Source of the DNA: VAZQ01 sp963816745
GTDB lineage: Bacteria; Pseudomonadota; Alphaproteobacteria; Rhizobiales; Xanthobacteraceae
Length of the DNA stretch: 64,000 bases
Assembly: GCA_963816745.1 (NCBI GenBank)
Contig: CAWFLQ010000011.1
Location: forward strand, 62,001 to 126,000
Reading direction: 5' to 3'
In this document: positions 16,499-25,028 of the stretch, piece after piece
How the letters are laid out: each line of letters starts with the position of its first letter
Position numbering within the stretch: the stretch's first letter is position 1
Made by a program: the position numbers and the translations under genes
The notes under the pieces: generated by a model
Database searches by the model: none
Told to the model about the DNA's origin: nothing
Seen by the model: only the letters and a program-made list of their open reading frames with translations

Positions 16499-16533
16499 CG
16501 ATTCGCGGTTTACCTAAACGAGTTGACCGTTAC

Positions 16534-17400
16534 ATGACGATCCGGTCGCAGATCCTGAAAATACTCCTGCAGGAGGACCTCAATTTCCTGCTGACCAATC
16601 GCATCCCCCGGCGCCTGGCGACCCGGTTCATGGGCTGGTTCAGCCGAATCGAGCAGCCCCTTGTCCGCGATCTGTCGATCGGCATCTTCCGTTTCTTCTC
16701 GGGCCTCGATCTGAGCGAGGCGAAAAAGACGGAGTTTCAAAGCCTGCGCGACTGCTTTGTCCGTGAGCTCAAGGATGGCGCCCGGCCGGTCGATCGTGAT
16801 CCCACGATCCTCGTCAGCCCCTGTGACGCCATCATCGGCGCCTGCGGCACGATCGCCGATACCGCCCTATTCCAGGTCAAGGGCTTTCCCTACACGCTGC
16901 GGGACCTGCTCGGCGATCCGGACCTGGTGAACGCCCACCGCAACGGCCGCTACGTCACCTTGCGATTGACCGCGAGCATGTACCACCGCTTCCACGCCCC
17001 GCACGACTGCCGGGTCGCGCAGGTCACCTACGTTTCCGGCGACACCTGGAACGTCAACCCGATCGCGCTCAAACGCATCGAGAAGCTGTTCTGCAAGAAC
17101 GAGCGCGCGCTGCTCCGAACAAGACTGACGGCGACCGGCCACACCGTCACGCTGGTGCCGGTGGCGGCGATCCTGGTCGCCGGCATCCGGCTGCACTTCC
17201 TCGATATGGTGCTCGATCTCGAGCATCAGGGGCCGAACGTCTTTCCTTGCGATGCCCCCTTCCGCAAGGGCGAGGAAATGGGCTGGTTTCAACACGGCTC
17301 GACCATCATCGTCTTTGCGCCCGACGGTTTCAGGCTGTGCGAGAACGTGCAGGAGGGCTCGGTCATTCGCATGGGGCAGCCGCTAATGCGTCTGCCTTGA
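16534..17400 (+). CDS. psd: Phosphatidylserine decarboxylase
   Basis: A 288-residue proenzyme that makes phosphatidylethanolamine from phosphatidylserine at the inner membrane. The family hallmark, the autocatalytic cleavage site that generates the pyruvoyl group, is seen as FQHGSTIIVF about 30 residues from the C-terminus (GST with the serine that becomes pyruvoyl). The conserved YHRFHAPHDCRV segment (about residues 150-161) and VSPCDAIIGACG (about 90-101) are also present. The length fits the larger E. coli-like class rather than the short bacterial class common in rhizobia. The start at ATG 16534 removes an upstream extension that would overlap the divergent aminotransferase. The next 248 bp hold no convincing gene. 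Confidence 0.92.
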   Translation: MTIRSQILKILLQEDLNFLLTNRIPRRLATRFMGWFSRIEQPLVRDLSIGIFRFFSGLDLSEAKKTEFQSLRDCFVRELKDGARPVDRDPTILVSPCDAIIGACGTIADTALFQVKGFPYTLRDLLGDPDLVNAHRNGRYVTLRLTASMYHRFHAPHDCRVAQVTYVSGDTWNVNPIALKRIEKLFCKNERALLRTRLTATGHTVTLVPVAAILVAGIRLHFLDMVLDLEHQGPNVFPCDAPFRKGEEMGWFQHGSTIIVFAPDGFRLCENVQEGSVIRMGQPLMRLP

Positions 17401-17648
17401 GTGCCAAGAATATTATGTCCTTTCAAATGCTTATATCATTATCTTCATGCGCCATATCGGCAGCGCATGAACCTAAGTTAGCCCCAATCGCACACATGTG
17501 TGCTTGGAAGCCCTTCGAAAAAAACTTCGCACTCACCCAAGGATTCCTGTCGGACGTGCGTCTCATGGATAAAGGCGGCGATTCCGCCGCGCGGGAGCAA
17601 GTTTCGATGGCGACCAAAACCACCCGGCTTCATCGATAGGATCATCCC

Positions 17649-18270
17649 TTGAAGGGACCAGATAGTTCATCGATCGAACTCGGGGCGAGCCCAGGCGCCG
17701 CGGAGCTGCTCGGTTTGCCGGCAGGCGAACCAGTTGACCCCGATCGTGACCTCGTCGACCGCGCCGCGGGCGGCGATCGGCATGCATTCGAAGCGCTGCT
17801 GCGGCAGCACTACGATCGCATTCACCGGGTTGCCTGGCGCTTGACCGGATCAGGCTCCCATGCGGAGGACATCGCCCAGGATGTTTGCTGCACGCTCGTG
17901 GAAAAGATCGGCAGCTTCAAGGGCGAGAGCAAATTCACCACCTGGCTCACCGGCATCGTGGTGAATGCCTGTCGCGATCACCGCCGGCGCGGCCTGACAT
18001 TGCTGCGCCTGCGGGAGCGCCTGTCGGTTCTGGCCGGCTTGGCGCCGCGACCGGATGGCCGCGACGCCTATCGGCGGAGCTGGCTGGCGAGCGAGCTCGC
18101 GCGGCTCGATCCACTGCTGCGCGACACGGTTGTTCTCGTTGTCGGGGAGGACCTGACCCATGCTGAAGCGGCTCGTGCCCTTGGGGTGGCCGAGTTCGAC
18201 CGTCTCCTGGCGGATGCATGAGGCGAGGCGGCAATTGACCCCACGGATGGACGTTCCCGATGGCCTCTGA
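17649..18270 (+). CDS. ECF-type RNA polymerase sigma factor, one frame shift near the 3' end
   Basis: A sigma-70 family ECF factor of about 206 residues once repaired. Region 2 is visible as DRHAFEALLRQHYDRIHRVA followed by AEDIAQDVCC and FTTWLTGIVVNACRDHRRR; region 4 as LDPLLRDTVVLVVGEDLTH, then AEAARALGVAE. The frame breaks at about 18191 (GAGTTCGACC); dropping one T gives STVSWRMHEARRQL, the expected recognition helix. The protein then ends at the TGA at 18268, overlapping the start of the next gene at 18260. TTG 17649 is the only upstream start with an AGGA sequence at a useful distance. The overlap with a membrane protein carrying a cytoplasmic N-terminal segment suggests that protein is its anti-sigma partner. 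Confidence 0.88.
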
Positions 18271-20360
18271 GCACGACATTCTCTCCCGGCTGCCCGAGGC
18301 GCCGGCGCCTGCGCCGGACGCCCGCGAGGCTGCGATCGCAAACGCGCTGGAGCGGTTCGAGAAAAAAAATCTCTCGCGCGCCCAAGGAAACGAGCACGAC
18401 CTGCGTCTCACGCAGCAGACGGCCTCTTCCAACTCGCCGTCGCGCAGGAGCTCCGTCATGCCGCGTGCACGCCAACTCATCGCTGCCAGCCTCGTCGCCC
18501 TGATGGCTGGATCGGCCACCTGGTTTTATGTCAACGAAACATCGGTCGTGTCGCCTCCCGACCACACAAGAAACGGCGGGGCCCATAACCGACAAGGCCG
18601 AGCCGGCCCGGCGAGTGTCAGCCCGCCGATCGTCCAAGATCAATTGGCGCAATCTCATGAGCGGCAGCCGACATCGCCTCCGCCAAGTCTCGGTCTTGTT
18701 CTCCCCTCGACCTCTAACGATCTTCGTGCGCCGCCGCCAGGAAACCGGCCGGAGGCCGACATCGGCAAGTTGAAATCGGAAAGCCGGCCCGCCCCCACCC
18801 AAGCTCCGGCGCGCGTCGACTCGCCGCGGGGGCGGATGGCGGAGCAAGCTGCCACCGCGCCCATGGTACGCGTCGCGCCGATGCCTGAGCAGCCCGGCAC
18901 GCCGGCCGAGCCGATCGGACGCGACAAGTTTCCAAGCGCAACGGAGAACGCGTTCAAGATCGTGCGCGAAGCACCGGTCTCGACCTTCTCCATCGACGTG
19001 GACACGGCGTCGTATTCGTTCATGCGCGCCTCGCTCAATCGCAGCGTCCTGCCGCAGCCGGCGGCGGTGCGTACCGAGGAGCTGATCAACTATTTCCCCT
19101 ACGCCTATCCGGCGCCCGCGTCGGCGAGCGAGCCGTTCCGAACCACGGTCGCGGTGTTTCCGAGCCCCTGGTCCGAGGGCCGCAAGATCGTCCAGATCGG
19201 GATCAAGGGCTACGCGGTGCAGCCGACCACTCGTCCGCGCGCCAATCTCGTGTTCCTGATCGACACGTCGGGCTCCATGAACGCACCGAACCGGCTGCCG
19301 CTGGTCAAACAGTCGCTCGAGATGCTGGTCGGTCAGCTCGAAGCGAAGGATCGCGTGGCGATCGTCACCTATGCCGGGCGTGCCGGCACCGCGCTCGAGC
19401 CGACGGCGGCTTCCGAGAAGGCGAAGATCCTCGGCGTGATCGAGCGCCTCGACGCTCGACGGCAGCACTGCCGGCGCCGAAGGCATTCGGCAGGCCTATA
19501 AGCTCGCCGAGCAGAACTTCGACCCGGACGGCGTCAACCGGGTGATCCTGGCGACCGACGGCGACTTCAACGTCGGCATCACCAACAGGGACGAGCTCAA
19601 AGGCTTCATCGAGCGCCAGCGCGGGAAGGGAATCTTCCTGTCCATCCTCGGCTTCGGCATGGGCAACTACAACGACGCCCTGATGCAGGCGCTCGCCCAG
19701 AACGGCAACGGCGCCGCCGCCTATATCGACACGATCAACGAGGCTCGCAAAGTGCTGGTCGATGAGGCGACGTCGACGCTCATCCCGATCGCCAAGGACG
19801 TGAAGATCCAGGTCGAGTTCAATCCCGCCACCGTCGCGGAATATCGGCTCATCGGCTACGAGACGCGCCTGCTCAACCGTGACGACTTCAACAACGACAA
19901 GGTCGACGCCGGCGATGTCGGCTCCGGCCAGACCGTGACGGCGCTCTATGAGATCGTCCCCGTGGGCGGACCGCGCGTCGTCGGCGACCTGCGCTATGGC
20001 CAGCCGTCGGGCGCGGCCGGGACTCCCCCGCCGGCGGCCGCAGGCGAATATGCGTTCGTGAAAATCCGCTACAAGCTGCCGAAGTCCGACGTCAGCACGC
20101 TCATCAGCACGCCCGTCGATCGCGCGTCGGAGCATGCCCGCTTCGAGGAAGCCCCGACCGACGCGCGCTTCGCGACGAGCGTCGCCGCCTTCGGCGAGAT
20201 CCTGCGCGGCGGCCGCCACACCGGCAGCTTCGCCTACGACGACGTCCTGCGCGTCGCATCGGCCGCGCGCGGCGACGATCCGTTCGGCTACCGGACCGAA
20301 TTCCTTCAGCTGGTTCGCTCGGCCAAGACGGCAAGCGCCATGCGTGCTCTGCGGCCGTGA
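18260..20360 (+). CDS. Membrane-anchored von Willebrand factor A protein (YfbK-like), probable anti-sigma fusion, one frame shift
   Basis: The protein is about 700 residues. Residues 1-70 are a charged cytoplasmic segment of the kind found in anti-sigma factors; residues 72-95 form a membrane helix (LIAASLVALMAGSATWFYV). A long Pro/Ala-rich linker follows, then a YfbK-type domain (FSIDVDTASYSFMRASLN, about 240-257), then a vWA domain with the MIDAS motif DTSGSM and ATDGDFNVG. The C-terminal EILRGG...YDDVLRVA region is also typical of YfbK. The frame breaks at about 19457: the 7-mer CTCGACG occurs twice in tandem there, and removing one copy gives RLDGSTAGAEG in frame. The gene overlaps the sigma factor by 11 bp. 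The role is inferred as an extracytoplasmic sensor that controls the sigma factor. Confidence 0.85.
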
Positions 20361-20417
20361 CGCACGTCGCCGGTGCTTTCGGCTGACCTACCTCTCCCCC
20401 CGGCGCCCCCGCCGGAG

Positions 20418-20460
20418 CCGCACGGTTCGAACTCGAGACCCTCTCGAGTTGGCCGTGCGG
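20418..20460. terminator. Strong hairpin, possible terminator of the sigma/vWA operon
   Basis: A nearly perfect inverted repeat pairs CCGCACGG with CCGTGCGG and AACTCGAG with CTCGAGTT around an ACCCT loop. No clear T-run follows, so termination is an inference from position 58 bp after the vWA gene stop. Confidence 0.5.
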
Positions 20461-20549
20461 CAACCGCATAGAACACCGGCGTGAGGAACGGTCCAGTTGC
20501 CGGTCGAGCCGTGATACATCAACCCCTTGTCTTCAGTGAGGGGATACGC

Positions 20550-21548
20550 ATGCCGCAGCCATCAACCATGACCCGCCGTTTCGCACTGACCGGTCTGGCG
20601 GCCGCATTCTTAGCTCCCGTGCGACGGTCAGCGGCGCAGTCCGGCCTGCCGGCGGATTTCCCGCAGCGCCCGATGACCCTGATCGTGCCGCTCAGCCCCG
20701 GCGGCCCGCTCGACACCCTCGGTCGCCTGCTGGCGCAAGAGTATCAGTCGCGGTCCGGACAGCCGGCCGCGGTCGAGAACCGCACCGGCGGCGCCGGCAA
20801 TATCGGCATCGACGCGGTTCGCCGCGCCACGCCCGACGGCACGACCTTGCTGGTGATCCCAGCCGGGAACCTGACCATCAATCCGACGCTGATGCGCAAC
20901 CTGCCCTTCGACGTGGAGCGCGATTTCGCGCCGATCACGATGCTGGCGACGGCGCCGAACCTGCTGGTCGCGTCGCCGAAACTCGGGATCAAGACCATCC
21001 CCGAGCTGCTCGAAAAGGCAAAGCAGGGAAAGATCTCGTATGGCTCGCCCGGCATCGGCAGTCAGCTCCACCTGGCCGTGGAACTGTTCAAGCAGAAGAC
21101 CGGCGCCGAGATCGTCCATGTCCCCTATCGCGGAACTGGACCGGCACTGAACGACGTGCTGGGCGGGCACCTCGAGCTGATGGTCAGCAACCTGCCGGCC
21201 GTGCTCTCGGCCATCCGCGCCGGCACCGTCGTTCCGTTGGCCATGACGACGGCCGAGCGCAGCCCGGTTCTCCCTGACGTTCCGACCCTCATCGAAGCGG
21301 GCGTGCCGGATATCGACGTGACGTCCTGGTACGGCTTGCTCGCCCCGCGCGCCACGCCGAAGCCGGTGCTCGACGCGATCCTGACGGTGACGACCGATAT
21401 CCTCAAGTCGGAGGCTCTGCAGGAGAAGCTCGGCGGACAAGGCCTCAATGTCAGGATCGAGCCGTCCGATGCCTTCGCCGCCCGCATCCGCCGGGAAACC
21501 GCAATCTGGGCCGAGCTCATCAGGCAACGCAACATTTCGGCCAACTAG
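20550..21548 (+). CDS. Orphan TctC/Bug-family periplasmic solute-binding protein
   Basis: A 332-residue Bug-type receptor. The signal region has a twin-arginine look (TRRFALTGLAAAFLAP, ending near ...AAQSG). The mature part starts PQRPMTLIVPLSPGGPLDTL, followed by AAVENRTGGAGNIG and VPYRGTGPALNDVLGG, both diagnostic of the family. Such proteins bind carboxylates or related acids for TTT (TctABC) transporters, but no tctA or tctB is nearby. ATG 20550 is chosen because it precedes the signal sequence and follows a GAGGGGA ribosome-binding stretch. The ligand is not predictable. Confidence 0.93.
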   Translation: MPQPSTMTRRFALTGLAAAFLAPVRRSAAQSGLPADFPQRPMTLIVPLSPGGPLDTLGRLLAQEYQSRSGQPAAVENRTGGAGNIGIDAVRRATPDGTTLLVIPAGNLTINPTLMRNLPFDVERDFAPITMLATAPNLLVASPKLGIKTIPELLEKAKQGKISYGSPGIGSQLHLAVELFKQKTGAEIVHVPYRGTGPALNDVLGGHLELMVSNLPAVLSAIRAGTVVPLAMTTAERSPVLPDVPTLIEAGVPDIDVTSWYGLLAPRATPKPVLDAILTVTTDILKSEALQEKLGGQGLNVRIEPSDAFAARIRRETAIWAELIRQRNISAN

Positions 21549-21607
21549 CCGCGTGGCGCGGGCGGCCGCGCAGCGGCGAAAGCCTCGAAATGCCTATGTC
21601 GGTCGCG

Positions 21608-21706
21608 TCACCGGTTGATCAGGTATTTCACGAATACAGCGATTCCGATCGTGAGAATGATCCCGATCACGACGATGATTGCGATCTTGAGCTCCACGCC
21701 CAACAT
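21608..21706 (-). CDS. Possible 32-residue single-pass membrane peptide
   Basis: A short open frame encodes 32 residues of which about 20 in the middle are Ile/Val/Gly/Leu (IAIIVVIGIILTIGIAVFV), framed by an acidic N-terminus (MLGVELK) and a basic C-terminus (KYLINR). That is a clean single transmembrane peptide with positive-inside-like ends. Codon choice keeps G or C in most third positions. No good ribosome-binding site is seen, so this remains a candidate. Confidence 0.4.
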   Translation of the reverse strand: MLGVELKIAIIVVIGIILTIGIAVFVKYLINR

Positions 21707-21835
21707 AGGCGCGCTTATGCGCACCGCTGCAAATCACTTCTGCGGTACTCGTCGTCGCGGATGGATCAGCGACGCCGACACATTCGCGAGGGCCGACCGA
21801 AGATCAGGCAGATTCTCCTATCCTGCCGCCGGTCA

Positions 21836-23031
21836 TTACCGCACGCCCGAGAAATCGCGCGGGACCTTGCAGCTCGCGATGCGGATGTTGCGCGTGGTCG
21901 CCGGAGTATTGCGGCTGCGGCCGACGAACCGTGGTTCACCGCCCGTGATGACGGCGCCGACCGCCGCGATGTCGCCGTTCCTGATCGCCGACAGCGCATC
22001 GTCCTGGGTCCCGCCGTCCGGCGCGTCGAGCAGTACGATATCCGCCGCCTTGCCGGCGGCGAGATATCCTGAACTCGAGGCCGTAGACGCGCGCGTTGCT
22101 GCCGGTCGCCGCGGCGATGCACAACTCCGGTGCGATCCCGCCGAGGCTCGCGAGATGCGACATGGTGTAGAGCATGCCGAGCGGCATGATGCCGCTTCCG
22201 GTCGGCGTGTCGGTGGCGATGATGAGGCGCTCGAAGGCGTTGTGACGCTGAGCCAGCGCCGCGCACAGCAGCGCTGGTCCGCAGGTTGCCGGCCGTGCAG
22301 ACCTGCAACGCCATGTCGCCTTCGACGATGATCCGCTCGAAATCCTTGTCGGGCATGGCGGTCGGCCCGCCGTTCACGTGGAACGACACGTGCGGCTTCA
22401 TCGCGAGCAGGTGATCTCCGGTGATCGCGCCCGAGCCCGGGATCGACGAGCCTCCGGTATGGCAGGTGGTGATCATGCCGTGCGCGCGAGCGGCTGCGAC
22501 GAGCGGGGCATATTCGAAGGCAGTCTTGAAAGCGCCGAAGCCCGCCTTCGCCAGCCATACGCCCTTCTTCGCGATCTCGCCGAGATCGTTGCCGGAGAGC
22601 GTCGGCTCGAGGATGACCGAGCCGGCGTAGACTTTCATGCCGCCGGGACGGTAGTGCTCGAAGCACTTGTGCGCCGCGACCGCGAGCGCCTTCACCCCCT
22701 CGGCGTCGCGCGGCCGGCCGGGAACATGGACCTCCGACGCGCTGATCGCGGTGGTCACGCCGCCGTGCACGTAGCTTTCGAGATAACCGACCGTCTGCTG
22801 CCGCGGCGTGAAGTCGCCGAACGTAATGTGCACGTGGGAATCGATCAGCCCCGGAATGGCAGTCGTGCGGTCCGCGTCGATCACGACGTCGCAGCTTTCG
22901 ACGTCTCTCGCGGCCGCCGTACCGATCGCGACGATGCAGTCGCCATCGGCGATAATCGTATCACCCTTGATAAAGGGTTCGTTGAGATCGCCGGAGACGA
23001 TCGTGCCGATGTTGACGATGGCGACGCGCAT
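21836..23031 (-). CDS. Enamidase-like amidohydrolase, two frame shifts
   Basis: The reconstructed protein is about 398 residues. It follows the clostridial nicotinate-pathway enamidase from end to end: NIGTIVSGDL at the start, DSHVHITFGDFTPRQ (metal-binding HxH), HGGVTTAISASEVHVPGRP, TCHTGGSSIPGSGAITGD, FHVNGGPTAMPD, DTPTGSGIMPLG and the C-terminal SRNTP. Enamidases hydrolyse 6-oxo-tetrahydronicotinate; amidohydrolases of this type also act on other cyclic amides, so the substrate is uncertain. The frame breaks near 22275 (one extra A before GCGCTG) and near 22073 (one extra T in GAGTTCAGG); dropping these restores GLESGYLAAGKAADIV. None of the other nicotinate-fermentation genes is seen nearby. 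Confidence 0.85.
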
Positions 23032-23290
23032 TCCTCGCTCCACCTGGAGAGCCCCGCAGCTTAGCAAATTACTACGTCGAGCCGGTCTTCAATCGCCGGC
23101 CCGCACCGCGGGCTTCTCGCCAACAGCCCCCGCCAGCACACCCGCAGGGATCGACGCCATTAAGCGGCTGCTGCGCGGCTGAAGCCAGTCCGACCTGCTG
23201 ACAATTTGTTTAGGCCTGCATGATAAGTCAGGAGGGGGCCCGCCGGCCGACCGCCGAGGGGTCGGGTGCGACATCGGCGGAGGGACGGCC

Positions 23291-25012
23291 ATGGCCCAAC
23301 GGGTCGCGGATCAACTGGTGCAGACGCTCGTGGCCGCGGGCGTCGAGCGCATCTGGGGCATCGTCGGAGATTCGCTCAACGGCTTCACCGAAGCTCTCCG
23401 CACCACCAGCATCCGCTGGATGCACGTGCGCCACGAGGAGGTCGCGGCCTTCGCCGCCGGTGCCGACGCCGACATGACCGGCAAGCTCGCGGTCTGCGCA
23501 GGCAGCTGCGGGCCGGGCAACCTTCACCTCATCAACGGCCTGTTCGACTGTCATCGCAACCGCGTTCCGGTGCTCGCGATCGCCGCCCAGATTCCGAGCC
23601 CCGAGATCGGCAGCAACTATTTCCAGGAGACCCATCCCTCGATCCTGTTCCGCGAGTGCAGCCACTACTGCGAGCTGATCTCGCAGCCGGCACAGATGCC
23701 GCGCGTGCTGGAGATCGCGATGCGCACGGCCATCGACAAGCGCGGCGTCGCGGTCATCGTCCTGCCCGGCGACGTCGGCCTGCGCGCCGCCGAGCACGAG
23801 CACGCGCCCCACTGGGCCGAGGTGCATGCGCCGGTCGTGCTGCCGCCGGCGAGCGAGATCGGCAAGCTCGCGAAATTGCTCAACGGCGTCGACCGGGTCA
23901 CGCTGCTCTGCGGCGCCGGCTGCGCCAATGCGCGCGACCAGGTGCTCAAGCTCGCCGCCGCGCTCAAGGCGCCGATCGTCCATACGCTGCGCGGCAAGGA
24001 ATATATCGAGCACGACAATCCGTACGATGTCGGCATGACCGGCCTGATCGGGTTCTCGTCCGGCTACCATGCGATGCTCGATTGCGACATGCTGCTGATG
24101 CTGGGCACCGATTTCCCGTATCGGCAGTTCTATCCCACCAGGGCCAAGGTCGCGCAGATCGATATCCGCGGCGAGAATCTCGGCCGCCGCGCGCGGCTCG
24201 ATCTCGGCCTCGTCGGCGACGTCGGCGGCACCGTGGCGGCGCTGCTGCCGAAGCTCACCAAGAAGACCGACGGCGCTTTCCTGAGCAAGGCGCAGGCGCA
24301 TTACCGCAATGCCCGCAAAGCCCTCGACGAGCTTGCCGTCGGCAAGCGCGGTCGCGCGCCGATCCATCCGCAATATCTCGCCAAGATCATCGACGAGGTC
24401 GCCGCCGAGGACGCCGTGTTCACCTGCGACGTCGGCGAGACCACGGTCTGGGCGGCGCGCTATCTGCACCTCAACGGCCGCCGCCGTCTCATGGGCTCGA
24501 TGCTGCACGGCTCGATGGCGAATGCGCTGCCGCAGGCGCTCGGCGCCCAGGCGGCGTTCCCCAACCGCCAGGTCGTCTCCATGTCCGGCGACGGCGGCTT
24601 CACCATGCTGATGGGCGACCTGCTGTCGCTGCGCCAGATCGGCCTGCCGGTGAAAATCGTCATATTCAACAACGGCGTGCTCGGCTTCGTTGACATGGAG
24701 ATGAAGGCCGCGGGCTTCCTCAATGTCGGCACCGATCTCGACAATCCCGATTTCTCCAAGGTCGCGCAGGCCGCTGGCATTACGGGCTACCGGGTCGAGG
24801 ACCCCGCGGACATCAAGCCCGCGCTGCAGAAGGCGTTCGCGCACAAGGGGCCGGCGCTGGTGGACGTGGTCACGGCCAAGATGGAGCTCGTGATGCCGCC
24901 GAAGATCGAGGCCGAGCACGCGCTCGGCTTCAGCCTCTATGCCGCCAAGGCGATCCTCAACGGCCGCGGCACCGACCTGGTCGAGCTCGCGCGCACCAGC
25001 CTGTTCCGGTGA
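23291..25012 (+). CDS. poxB: Pyruvate dehydrogenase (quinone) / pyruvate oxidase, PoxB-type
   Basis: A complete 573-residue ThDP- and FAD-dependent enzyme that decarboxylates pyruvate to acetate and passes electrons to quinone at the inner membrane. The N-terminal Pyr domain has WGIVGDSLNGFTEALR and the catalytic-Glu region HVRHEEVAAFAAGADA; the C-terminal PP domain has SGDGGFTMLMGDLLSLRQIG and IFNNGVLGFVDMEM (ThDP/Mg binding, GDG...NN). The length equals the E. coli enzyme. The gene stands alone; 260 bp separate it from the divergent amidohydrolase. No frame shift is seen in this gene, unlike many neighbours. Confidence 0.93.
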   Translation: MAQRVADQLVQTLVAAGVERIWGIVGDSLNGFTEALRTTSIRWMHVRHEEVAAFAAGADADMTGKLAVCAGSCGPGNLHLINGLFDCHRNRVPVLAIAAQIPSPEIGSNYFQETHPSILFRECSHYCELISQPAQMPRVLEIAMRTAIDKRGVAVIVLPGDVGLRAAEHEHAPHWAEVHAPVVLPPASEIGKLAKLLNGVDRVTLLCGAGCANARDQVLKLAAALKAPIVHTLRGKEYIEHDNPYDVGMTGLIGFSSGYHAMLDCDMLLMLGTDFPYRQFYPTRAKVAQIDIRGENLGRRARLDLGLVGDVGGTVAALLPKLTKKTDGAFLSKAQAHYRNARKALDELAVGKRGRAPIHPQYLAKIIDEVAAEDAVFTCDVGETTVWAARYLHLNGRRRLMGSMLHGSMANALPQALGAQAAFPNRQVVSMSGDGGFTMLMGDLLSLRQIGLPVKIVIFNNGVLGFVDMEMKAAGFLNVGTDLDNPDFSKVAQAAGITGYRVEDPADIKPALQKAFAHKGPALVDVVTAKMELVMPPKIEAEHALGFSLYAAKAILNGRGTDLVELARTSLFR

Positions 25013-25028
25013 CCTTCGTCGAGCGCCG

